NCBI GenBank assembly: GCA_030220185.1
Contig: JASPKZ010004955.1
Location: forward strand, 1,240,001-1,304,000
Direction of reading: 5' to 3'
DNA length: 64,000 nt
Source of the DNA: Diploptera punctata
Lineage: Eukaryota; Arthropoda; Insecta; Blattodea; Blaberidae
The notes beneath the pieces are model-generated. The model was given only the letters and a program-made list of their open reading frames with translations, made no database searches and was not told the DNA's origin. The number at the start of each line of letters is the position of its first letter. Within the stretch, counting starts at the first letter, position 1. Shown here piece by piece: positions 53,299 through 62,377 of this stretch. The position numbers and the translations under genes were made by a program.

Positions 53299-54075
53299 AT
53301 GGAGAAAAGAATAGCAAAAGAGAATGGTTTTGAGGAAAAGATGGTTCATAAGAAAATAAATAAATTCAAGAAACAAAAAGTGATAAATGAAAGTACTCTT
53401 CAGACAGATAAAGAAATTGATAAAAAATCCAGGAAATTTACATACCATCCATTAGTATTTAATATGTTTCAAAAAAATTTCAGCAAATTTAAAATTGAAT
53501 TAGCACCGAAAAATGATTACAGCCTGAAACAATTGATTAAAACCAACAAAAATGAAAAGATTGATGAAGGCAACAAATCAGGGATTTATCAAATTGATTG
53601 TAAAGATTGTGAAAAAATAGACATACATAAAACAAAGAGGAACTTCAGTGCAAGATTGAAAGAACGCCTTAGAAATTTAAAAAATGGGGAAATAGAAAAG
53701 TCTGCAATAGCTGCACATGCATGGTCAGAAAAACATAGAATAGAAACTAAAGCCAAATTACTGAAACAGTTACATAAATCTAAGGAACTCACAATTTGGA
53801 AGAAAATTTATATCCACAAGAATAAGGAGAAAACTATGGATTTTGAAATTCCATGGGAAAAGGGGGGGGGGAAATTGGAAAGTTCATCTGTCAGCCAGCA
53901 GAGGGAGCGGAAATCAACCTGCAGGATCGACAACTGCAAATTAGACAATTGGGAGCATTGACAATATCACACAAGTGTGAAGAAACTAGTCTGCAAGAAA
54001 AATAAAAAATATGAATGAGTCTAAAACACTAACTGATAATAATTAAAAGAAACCTCATAATGTTACTTCCTTCAA
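53299..54075 (+). pseudogene. Penelope-like element 3' half, plus arm, with GIY-YIG ORF
   Basis: A 220-codon open frame (53299-53961). It runs from ENGFEEKMVHKKINKFKKQK and FTYHPLVFN through the GIY-YIG core KSGIYQIDCKDCEKIDIHKT to ARLKERLRNLKNGEIEKSAI, ELTIWKKIYIHKNKEKTMDF and a poly-G/Gly run. In the second half of the nuclease motif, YIGKT is IDIHKT, which removes the conserved Tyr and Gly and probably inactivates it. The C-terminal part overlaps a hammerhead-like motif. The end box AAACCTCATAATGTTACTTCC lies at 54050-54070. Confidence 0.8.
53953..53993 (+). ncRNA. Hammerhead-like motif with U3/A8 variant core
   Basis: GCA, core TTGACAA, a T-A closing pair with one bulged A, helix II TCACA/TGTGA, GAA, self-complementary ACTAGT, C17, TGC. 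GCA/TGC closes helix I. Relative to CUGANGA, C3 is U and G8 is A: the two positions that pair in hammerhead crystal structures change together. Confidence 0.4.
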
Positions 54076-54771
54076 ATATTAAATCCTTTTATCTGTCAGC
54101 TCTACCATATGTTAAGAGAAAGTCCCAACCAGACAATGCTCTAAACTTACAACACAGACAATGGAATAACACCAGAGCCTGTCATTGGGTACCGCTAATT
54201 ATTACTGGATGAAATCATTCTTCAAAATCAACCAAAAAAAATTAATACATTTTTGGGGGCCATATAATCTGTCACAATAATTTTTGGAAACAATATTTTG
54301 GAAAAGAAATTGAAGGGAAGATCAAGGAAGATGTAACAGAAATTATATGATATCAGAACTATCAAGAAATGAAAAGAATAGCTGAAAGAAGAGAAGAATG
54401 GTTTCACTGACAAGACTTTTACTTTATAATGTTCAAGAATATGTCCATATGACAGAAAACTTGAGGGTATTTAAACTGAACATCCCAAAACAACATTTAA
54501 AATTGTTTGATTCTTATTGAAATCATCTTTTGACGTGCATGAATGGATTAACAAGATTCCCTCTGTCCTATTTAGTTTAGTTTTGGTAAAACTGTACTGC
54601 TGCAGTAGATATCTTCATCTAAGGATTTCACAATCTCCTGAAAATGTCTACCACAGCCATAGATGAAATGAAATGTCAAGTTTTACCAAAACTAGACCAC
54701 AGCCATTTGCAGCAAAAGATGACAATCAAAGAACACCTGCCAATGAAACCCTATAAACTTATATTAATTGT
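54076..54771. other. Unassigned; weak LINE-tail relic and small inverted repeat
   Basis: About 54290-54410 (plus) has ILEKKLKGRSRKM and EEWF-like remnants that could be a LINE tail. An inverted repeat AGTTTTGGTAAAAC / GTTTTACCAAAACT spans about 54578-54699. Neither can be defined further. Confidence 0.35.
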
Positions 54772-54783
54772 AATTAATTTAAT

Positions 54784-55517
54784 ATTTTTATTATCCATTC
54801 CATACATCTAAATGAAGGATAAATTATATTTGAAGAGAAAAATTATACACTCAGATTGAGGTATGAACCCAGGATCTTTCACACCTTAGGCAAATCCTCT
54901 ACCAAGTGAGGTTTTTGTTTCGAGCTTTTCTATATGCTTAGGTAGATCATTAATGTAGATATTGAAGAGAATGGTACTGAGTACAGAACCCTGTGGTAAA
55001 CCTCGATGTGTTTGTTGGTATTTAGAGAGGTGATTATTATACTTTGTAGCGATGAACCGTTGGATGAGAAAATTGCTGATCCAGAGTAGCATATTCCCTT
55101 GAATGCCTAAAGTCTGCATTTTTTCTAATAATTTATATCTCCAAATAGAGTCATATGCTCCTTGGAAATCAACGAACATTGCCAGAGTGTCTTCTTTTCT
55201 GTTGAAACTGTCTTTAATAGCTTGACTTAGGTGTACAATTTGTTGATTTGTTGATTGTAATTCTCTAAATCCAGCTTGATTGGGTGAAAGTAAATTATTG
55301 GTTTCTAAATACCAATTTAATCGATGGTTAATGTAATGTAAAATTCCCAATTAAATCTCTTCTTAATAAAGATGCCACCAGTTGCAAGATAGAAGAAAAT
55401 ATTTCATAGCATTTAGAAGAGAAAAATTTGCATTTAGATTGGAGCTTGCTCAGTATAGCATTTGCCTAGAGTGTGAAAGGTCCTGGGTCTGAGCATATAA
55501 TTTTTCTCTTCAAATAT
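54784..55517. mobile_element. tRNA-like inverted dimer, 12-bp TSD, with jockey RT inside
   Basis: Same type as 3253-3953. Arm ends GAAGAGAAAAATTATACACTCAG (left, about 54832) and GAGCATATAATTTTTCTCTTC (right, about 55492) are inverted. Each arm has a degenerate tRNA-like part (54850-54912 minus; 55443-55496 plus). The repeat AATTAATTTAAT lies at 54772-54783 and 55518-55529. The centre is replaced by a jockey RT fragment. Confidence 0.7.
54886..55350 (-). pseudogene. Jockey-type LINE RT fragment
   Basis: Minus-strand open frame of 154 codons: NNLLSPNQAGFRELQSTNQQ, MFVDFQGAYDSIWRYKLLEK, and HRGLPQGSVLSTILFNIYIN with DLPKHIEK. These are RT blocks 1-4 of the jockey clade (QxGFRxxxST; DFxxAYDS; GLPQGSVLS). 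It ends before the YADD block; the last residues are read-through. No frameshift within the segment. Confidence 0.8.
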
Positions 55518-55568
55518 AATTAATTTAATTGAGTTAGCGACATGTTACCTCATATTATAGTAGAGTTC

Positions 55569-55612
55569 TTAAGAACATGTTTCAGTATTCCTGGATACTA
55601 TTATTAGCTCTT
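55569..55612 (-). ncRNA. Degenerate hammerhead-like motif
   Basis: Minus strand: GAG, CTAATAA (CUGAUGA with two G-to-A changes), helix II GTATCC/AATACT (imperfect), GAA, self-complementary ACATGT, T, CTT. The right-arm partner near 58990-59030 has lost four core bases. Probably inactive. Confidence 0.4.
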
Positions 55613-58328
55613 TGTGACTGTTGAATTATTGGTTGGTGATCCTGGATGTTGCTCTCTCTTCCCCCTTTGGGTACACCTATGAAATCCTTTTCCCCAGGAA
55701 TTAAAAAATTCATGGCTTTTTCTTTGTTCTTGTCTATGTACATTTTCTCCCAAACTGTCAGTTCTTTGCATTTTTCTAACTGTTTTAACCCTTTGCCCCG
55801 TATAGCATAGTAGAACGTACTGAATATGCTTTGTCGCTGCCCCGCATAACGTACCAAAGCATAGTAGACTATAATAGGTCTGTATTTCTTCTTTTATTTA
55901 TTTTCTTGGAAAAGTTTATTATTTTTGTCATACTTTGGTATCTGTGGAATGCATTAAAAGTGGCAACAAGGCTTGCTTTCTTTGTACATTTTCGTAAATT
56001 TCTTAACGGTATTTTCTTTGTGTACCGAACCCTTTTTTGAAAACCTCTCGGTTCATCTGTAACTATTGTTAATGAAAGCAAAAATTAAGGTCTTAGGAAA
56101 ACTATTTCTAGTTTCAATCCACTGTGCAGTGAAGACATTGTGGCCGCGATTCATGAAGAAATTGATTATTAAAGTGATGGTTGGAATGCTAAGTAGAGGG
56201 GTAGCTTAGCGCAAGAATGTGACTGTGTACAAGATTTGGAAGCGTCGACAGCCGAGCCTACAAATAACCAAGGAAAGAATACTATTAATATTTTAATAAA
56301 ATTGGTCCTCAGAATTAAAATAACAACCTTTTTAACGTTTACTTATGTTGTACATAGTTTGGAGGCTGGAACAAACGAAATATGTTTTTTCCCACTATTC
56401 AGGCCTATAGATAGTAATTTCTATGTCCTGTTTTCAGAAGAAAATAATATGCCGTGAAAATTGAAAGAAAACAAATAAATAAAACTAAAATGAGTGGAAA
56501 CATATCCAAATTAAATTAAAGCTTAAGTTGGAATTTTAATACTTTTGATATATATTTTAATTGTCAGAAACATAGTACAATGTATGACGTTTTTCAACCA
56601 GTTAATGCTAATATATTCATGGACAGTATAAAGAGGGTTCAAAGTCAATACTGATTTATTTATTTTTAAATTTTGAAACAAGAAGTTACTCTGTACCGTC
56701 TTCAGGACTATTGAATATATTCACGGTTACCATCTTATATCTATTTTGTGTTATAGTAAATTTACATAAATTAGAGACTATTTTTGATGATATTTGTGTA
56801 TGTTCTATTGTAAGACTATCAATGACTCTTAAGCGATTAAAAAAAATTGCAGTATCTCCTTTGAGTGATGTTATGGGAAGAATATTACGAAATAATATTG
56901 AAAGTGCGCCACACACTGAACATCATACACTAAATATGTTAGGCCCTGATTATAAGAGGTCTTATAAATTTATATCACAGTGAGAGAGGAGTGCAAATTA
57001 AAAATTATGTTAATTCAAAGAGTTAAAATTTTAATTTAAGTAGGGCCTATAGTGATATATGTGTGACTATATGAATATAAGCAATGAATATTGTATGTTA
57101 TGCAATTGAGAACAGCAGCTAGACACAAAAATGGTGAATACTCTTACTAAATTAAATATTTAATAATTCAGCTATTAGTGAGTTTAAAAAAAATTATTCA
57201 AATTCGGTAATTACTGCAAAAAATTTAATGGGAGAGCAAAATTATAATAAATTGTTTTTAAAAGTATAAAATTCATTTTTTGTCGGTATATTATATTAAA
57301 ATTATTACGTCGTATGGGGGAATTTTTTCTTCAGATATAAAATAGAGAGAAAGGGTAATAAAAAAGTAAATTGGCAAATAAAGTAGTAAGTAAATTTAAT
57401 AAATTTCAACAAATATACTTTATCCATATTCGAACATTGGAATTGCTATATGTAATCAATGATACTACTTTCTCTGTGTGTACATTGTTTAATTTATTCA
57501 ATATATATAATTTTTTTAAACATTGGCATAATGCTTTCAACTGGAATTTAAAGTTTAGAAATTGCCTAATTAATATGGTTTCATAATATATTGATTTTAG
57601 AAATACCTATGTTATGAATGTTGTAAACAATACCATCTCCATAAGATGTTGTATTAAGATTAGTTTAATATATATATATTGTATCTTTACATATTTGCTT
57701 AATTATTTCATGAAGAAATTCGTAATTACAAAACAACCAGATTCTGATGTAATTTGTTTCACATTATTTTCAAAGAAGTGGCCATACCTATTCCACATAT
57801 GCCATTCTTCATTTAAAATAGTCGAGAAGACATTTAAAATTTAAATACCCCAAAATGAATATGTCTCTCCACAGATAACTAGTAGAAATCATTGGGCTGG
57901 GCAAAGGGTTAATTTATTTTGCATTAATTTTGTTTCTATGTTTTTTTCTGACCAAGCATAAGCAGCTAATGCAGATTTATCTACTTCCCCATTTTTCACA
58001 TTTCTAAGGTGTTCTTTCATTCCTTTTGTTTTACCTATGTATATTGCTTTTTTATTTTATCTATGTATATCTTTTCACAATCTCCACATTTTATCTGGTA
58101 AATTACTGATTTCTGGCCTTTGTCAAGCTCTTCATTTTTGTTAGTTTTAATTAGTTTATTTAGGCTGTAATAATTTTTTGAATTTGTTAAAAAATGTTTG
58201 AAATTTGTTGTATGCCTAAAGATGGTATGTAAATTTTCTGTACTTCTTATCAATTTCTTTTCGGTCTGAAGAGTACTTTCATTAATTAATGCTTGTTTTT
58301 TGAACCTGTTTATTTTCTTGAAAATCAT
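55582..58328 (-). pseudogene. Penelope-like GIY-YIG ORF, left arm, split by piggyBac
   Basis: Minus strand: FKKINRFKKQALINESTLQT and GQKSVIYQIKCGDCEKIYID (GIY-YIG core as VIY...YID) near 58328-58035, a degraded linker, then after the piggyBac QLEKCKELTVWEKMYIDKNK, EKAMNFLIPGEKDFIGVPKG and a stop at about 55582. The tail repeats in the right arm at 58800-58990. Confidence 0.75.
55789..57908. mobile_element. piggyBac-type element, 2.1 kb, no intact transposase
   Basis: TTAA at 55785-55788 and 57909-57912; inverted ends CCCTTTGCCC on both sides. It interrupts the Penelope ORF precisely. I could not recognise a transposase: 56130-56280 gives EDIVAAIHEEIDY (an acidic N-terminus fits), and a 90-codon frame at 56711-56983 is unidentified. 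Probably a deletion derivative. Confidence 0.8.
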
Positions 58329-58469
58329 TTCTTCTTCAAAACTATTATCTTTTGCTACTTTTGTTATGTTTTTTTTTTTTCCCCTCTATTTTAAAATTTT
58401 CTCTGCTCTTGGGAACGTTTAACAGTCTTTATGTTAAGCTATTAAAAACTGCTTGTTTGTGTGCAATGT

Positions 58470-59110
58470 GGTTGAATACTGTTGCTTTAATACAACAACA
58501 GGGTTCAAGTGCATTTCGCACAAACAGGCAGCTTTTTAATAGCCTAACATATAGACTGGTAAACATTTCCTTGAGCAGAGAAAGTTTTAAAATGGAGAAA
58601 AACACATAATAAAAGCAAAAAATTGGTAATCTACTAGATAAAATGTGCAGATTATGAAAAGATATACATAGGTAAAACAAAAATGATTTGAACATTAGAA
58701 TGAAAGAACACCTTAGAAATGTGAAAATGGTGAAGTAGGTAAATTTGCAGTAGCTGCTTATGCTTGGTTCAGATAAACTTTGAATCAAAATTAATGTAAA
58801 ATTATTAAAACAGTTAGAAAAATCCAAAGAACTGACAGTTTGGAAGAAAATTTACTTCCACAAAAACAAAGAAAAAGCCATAAATGTTTTAATTCCTGGG
58901 GAAAAGGATTTGATTTGAGAGTTCATAAGTGTACCTGAAGGGAAAAGAGAAAGCAACATCCAGGATCGCCAACCAATAATTTAACAGTCAGAAAGAGCTG
59001 TATCCAGGGATACTGAAACATGTTTTTAAGAGTTCTACCATTATATGAGATAAGATGTCGCTGACTCTATTAAATTTATTAAAATGAACTCATAATGTTA
59101 CTTCCATTGA
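58470..59110 (+). pseudogene. Penelope-like 3' half, right arm
   Basis: Plus strand mirrors the left arm: MKEHLRNVKMVK-like and VKLLKQLEKSKELTVWKKIY with frameshifts, then HKNKEKAINVLIPGEKDLI and the hammerhead-remnant and end boxes. Several deletions; non-coding now. Confidence 0.7.
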
Positions 59111-59291
59111 AATGTTAATTATATTCATTCATTTATTAGATTGCATTATTCTTTGATTTTTTAAATCTGTGTGTTCACATGCATATGATTTAAGAACAAA
59201 TTTATTTAAATGGGAATGTGTTACAAATGGGTTTATGATAATGATTTATATTTTGAAATTATTTTATTTTGGTGGTCTTCTAATGTTACAG

Positions 59292-59499
59292 TGGGAGCAC
59301 AAATGACACCACCTCCTCCTGCGCCCCAGCCCCATCGTAGTTTAAGTCTAGATCCAACTCCTGCAAATAATGACACTGTGGAAGCAGCCATTAAAGACAT
59401 TCGCCTTGCTCTTCAGCGAACCAAAACGTTACCTCTTCGAAGCCCGCCTGGGGGTGTAGAACCTCTCGAACTCACGGATAGCCCCATTTGGGTTCCTCG
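59292..59499 (+). CDS. Internal coding exon of an unidentified host gene
   Basis: A 208-base open segment with acceptor TTCTAATGTTACAG and donor CG/GTAAGT. It encodes GAQMTPPPPAPQPHRSLSLD, PTPANNDTVEAAIKDIRLAL, QRTKTLPLRSPPGGVEPLEL and TDSPIWVPR: a proline-rich stretch followed by a helical segment (VEAAIKDIRLALQRTK). Base composition is clearly GC-richer than its surroundings and no repeat signature is seen. It starts with the last two bases of a codon and ends after two, so neighbouring exons must lie outside the window or in unrecognised parts. I do not recognise the gene. Confidence 0.8.
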
Positions 59500-59732
59500 G
59501 TAAGTTCATGTTCCTCTATAGCATTTTATTTATTGTCACAATATATTTAAATATTTGTGATAATAAATAATAAACAATAAACATTTTAGAGTATTATTTG
59601 GCATAAATATGTGAAGAAAACTTGAGATTTTTCCTTGTTTTCAAACATATTTATTAAATATAAAATGTATGAGAATACATCCCATTTGTTTTTATAAATT
59701 ACATTTTTTACAGCTTTGTCAATAAAAAAGTC
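59500..59732. other. Putative intron sequence
   Basis: AT-rich DNA after the donor site. No feature seen before the LINE-B tail. Confidence 0.4.
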
Positions 59733-60690
59733 ATCATGTTCTTCTTCTTCTTCTTCCTTCCAAGTATTAGGCCAAGGCCTGTTACGATCCTATAGAAAAT
59801 TTTCCCTCCAGCGTTTCATAGGACGACCCAGTGATCTTCGTCCTCTTGGTATATAATTATAAACAGCTTTGGGGATCCGATTTGAACTCATTCTTTCTAG
59901 ATAATGTTTCCAATTTAGTTGGTACTGTTTAATATATTCCAAAATTGGCATAGTCTTCAATTCTTTTAAGATATCGGTGTTCCTTTTCCAATCCCATCTG
60001 GTGTAACCCGCTGTTCTGCGCATGAATCTCATTTCACAAGCCGTTATTCTGCTTTCATGTTGTCTTTTTAGTGTCCATACTTCACTACCATAGGTCAACA
60101 CTGGTCTAGCCAAAGTGTTATATAAATGTAATCTGGTGGTTTTTTTTTTTGTACAAGGGATAGTTTCATAACTTGATTAATAATTCCAAAATTTTTATTA
60201 TAACTAGTAATTTTTTCAGGGATATCCTTTTCATCCCAGATAGAGAGATAATATCCAAGATATTTAAATTGATTAGATCTCTCTAAAATTTTATTCTGGA
60301 GACAGATTTTACTTTGTATGGTGTCCTTCCCATGAAATGCCATAATTTTAGTTTTGTTAATTGATATTTCCATATTAAATTTGGCACCTATTTTTTGTAA
60401 ATTATAAATAGATCATTGAAAATCATTTTCGGAAAGTGCCAGAAGAGCTAAATCGTCTGCAAAAAGAATAGCATCGAGTTTGAGGTTCCTATTGATGGGT
60501 ATATATCCTCGTGTTTTTCTCCATTCGTTTATTAATTTATTCATATATATATAATGAAAAGCACTGGTGAAAGTCCACATCCCTGTCTTACTCCAGTGTT
60601 GATCTTTTTCCCAAGAAGATAATTTGCCATCTTGTTTAACAGAGATTTCATTATCCTTATAGATGTTGAAGATATTAGTAATATATTGTT
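59733..60690 (-). pseudogene. LINE-B copy 2, 5'-truncated
   Basis: Minus strand: RT end (FADDLALL region near 60460), MEISINKTKIMAFHGKDTIQ, NQFKYLGYYLSIWDEKDIPE, then VLTYGSEVWTLKRQHESRIT, TRWDWKRNTDILKEL and GRPMKRWRENF. GAA-rich 3' tail at 59733-59755. A frameshift lies near 60110. About 95 percent like copies 1 and 3 by eye. Confidence 0.85.
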
Positions 60691-61290
60691 GTTCTTATTC
60701 ATTAAATACTTACAAGTAGCTTACTTTAATGCAATAGTTCCCAAACTTTGTTCCACAAATTCCCAGGGATCCTCAACTGTTAGAAGAGTTCTGTGTAATT
60801 TTTAAATAAATAATGCATTTACAGTTTTCTTCAATGTAACTGAACAATTCCATATGGTACTATACTGGAGTTAAATAATATATCAGCATGTGTTGGGGTA
60901 ATTTATAAACAAATTAATGGGAAGTGACAGTCCATTTTATGTTATATTATTTTATACTTAATTAGCATCTTTATCATTATTGGTTGGAATTATATATTTA
61001 TATGAAAGTAATAGTTTAACTTTTTTAATAAAATCTATGGATAATCCGAGATGATAACAACAAAATAAAGAAAATATTGGAGAGTGTATAGCGGTGTTTT
61101 AGTATGGGCCGAGTTTCATAAAATTAACTTCACAGATTTTTACACTCTTTCTTCACAATTTATTTTTTCACACAGTTCTTTACACTCACTGTCGGTTTCA
61201 CTTAGAAGATCTCCGCTCTTCCAGCCACTTCACTGTTCCACTTCATGGACACAACTTGCTGGTCTGATCCTTGCACCTTCTTATATGTGC
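60691..61290. other. Unassigned
   Basis: AT-rich up to about 61080; from 61130 the sequence is pyrimidine-rich. No gene identified. Confidence 0.35.
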
Positions 61291-61297
61291 AAGAGTA

Positions 61298-61366
61298 GGA
61301 ACATTCTGGACACTAGTCTAGAATCTTCTCGAATAGAGAACCATCCTTTCCAGAATGGAAATTTCT
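61298..61366. promoter_or_regulatory. Cluster of heat-shock-element-like nGAAn/nTTCn boxes
   Basis: AGAATCTTCTCGAAT (61320-61334) is an exact nGAAnnTTCnnGAAn trimer. GGAACATTCTGGA (61298-61310) gives two further correctly spaced boxes. TTTCCAGAATGGAAATTTCT (61347-61366) has TTCnnGAA and GAAnnTTC pairs. Could be a solo LTR or promoter region of an unrecognised element, but no gene start is visible. Confidence 0.35.
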
Positions 61367-61483
61367 CCACAGGCTTTTTATTTTGTGAGTCATCAGCTCT
61401 CGAATCTCCCTTTATTGTATAAGGCATAACTCGACTCTCAACATCGCCCACAAAATTAAAAAGTCAACAACAATGCATCACAA

Positions 61484-61640
61484 TATGAATCATAAACTTC
61501 ACCTCACCTCATAAAATATGATCCTCTCACTGGACATGATTTGGAGAATGACAGTGGTTGTCTCTGAAATATATCCAGATGAGAGGATCATATTTATGAG
61601 GCGAGGTGTAAAGTTTTTGAATCATATTTTTTATTTTATT
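61484..61640. mobile_element. Small palindromic mini-element P7
   Basis: Arms CACCTCACCTCATAAAATAT / ATATTTATGAGGCGAGGTG and GATCCTCTCA / TGAGAGGATC enclose a non-palindromic centre (about 61540-61577). TGAATCATA flanks directly (about 61483-61491 and 61629-61637). The arm end CTCACCTCATA resembles the P1, P2 and P4 arms. The centre has TGACAGTGGTTGTC then GAA-ATATAT-C, reminiscent of hammerhead parts, but the core is not convincing. Confidence 0.6.
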
Positions 61641-61772
61641 GATGTGTTGTAGATCCTAAATATATAGTATCAACATAATATAAATATAGTGCTTACATAT
61701 GATGATCTCTGAATTGTAAGTTAAAAGAGATCTGCAATTAAATAAGTTTGGAAAACATTGCTTTAATGAACA

Positions 61773-62294
61773 CAGGATATCTCCAATCTTAAGGTCAAAA
61801 TTATACAGGCGATGAAGGGTTTAAACTGATATTTTGACATTTGGAACCAGTGGCCAGAAATGGATATTTCAGCCACAATGAGATTTTGCAGTAATAAGTG
61901 TGAAGATCATTTTTGCAAGCAGCTTGAATTTTGACATTTATAACAAACTTAAAGCTCAGAGCAGTATGTGGAAAGTTGTGACCGTCTGCCTGATGACAGA
62001 TGGAATTTTATTGCATTCTCTATGAAATCGCTGATGTCTGACACAATGAAGGTGGCATCGAGGTCCCTAGCAAGCAGTTCATCTTCAGTTTCTACTGGAG
62101 TTTCATACAACAATAACTTAATTTGTCTGCATAAAAAATCCAGAGGAGTGGGATCCAGCAATTGTGCTGGCCATGGGACAGACTGGACCTCCCCTTGCAC
62201 CCACTTACAATATCCATTTCCATGTGTCAAAATGCTCAGTTTAGAGTCCTCTATCATCTGTATAATTTTGACCCTAAAAGTTGGAGATATCCTG
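61773..62294 (-). mobile_element. Mariner/Tc1-like deletion derivative with 36-bp TIRs
   Basis: Ends CAGGATATCTCCAATCTTAA and (minus strand) CAGGATATCTCCAACTTTTA run on as inverted repeats to GGTCAAAATTATACAG. Between them is only the C-terminal part of a transposase (minus, 62332-61949): WPAQLLDPTPLDFLCRQIKL and YETPVETEDELLARD, matching the WPxRSPDLTPLDFF...YxxPVxTxxxL pattern. In that pattern the DLTPLDFF Asp is catalytic, and here SPDL is LLDP. No clear TA duplication at the left end. Confidence 0.8.
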
Positions 62295-62377
62295 TATACA
62301 ATCAAGTTATTTAACCTAATATAATCCAACACAACCTAACATATTTTTGTGTTTCATGTTTAAAGGAAGTGATACCC

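Larger units (their letters stand above)
55530..59110. mobile_element. Penelope-like inverted dimer, with piggyBac inserted in one arm
   Basis: Left arm minus (58430-55530) and right arm plus (about 58470-59110) are diverged inverted copies meeting near 58430-58560 (both sides show AAAAACTGCTTGTTTG / CAAACAGGCAGCTTTTT). The outer ends match too: TTCTTAAGAACATGTTTC at the left, its complement near 59020, and a TATGAGRTAA-ATGTCGCT box on both. The right end box CTCATAATGTTACTTCC lies at 59091. The left arm holds a piggyBac element (55789-57908). Confidence 0.8.

Noticed and set aside
61484..61640. Hammerhead in the centre of P7
   Set aside because: GAA-ATATAT-C and a TGACA/TGTC stem exist, but no acceptable CUGANGA core could be placed.
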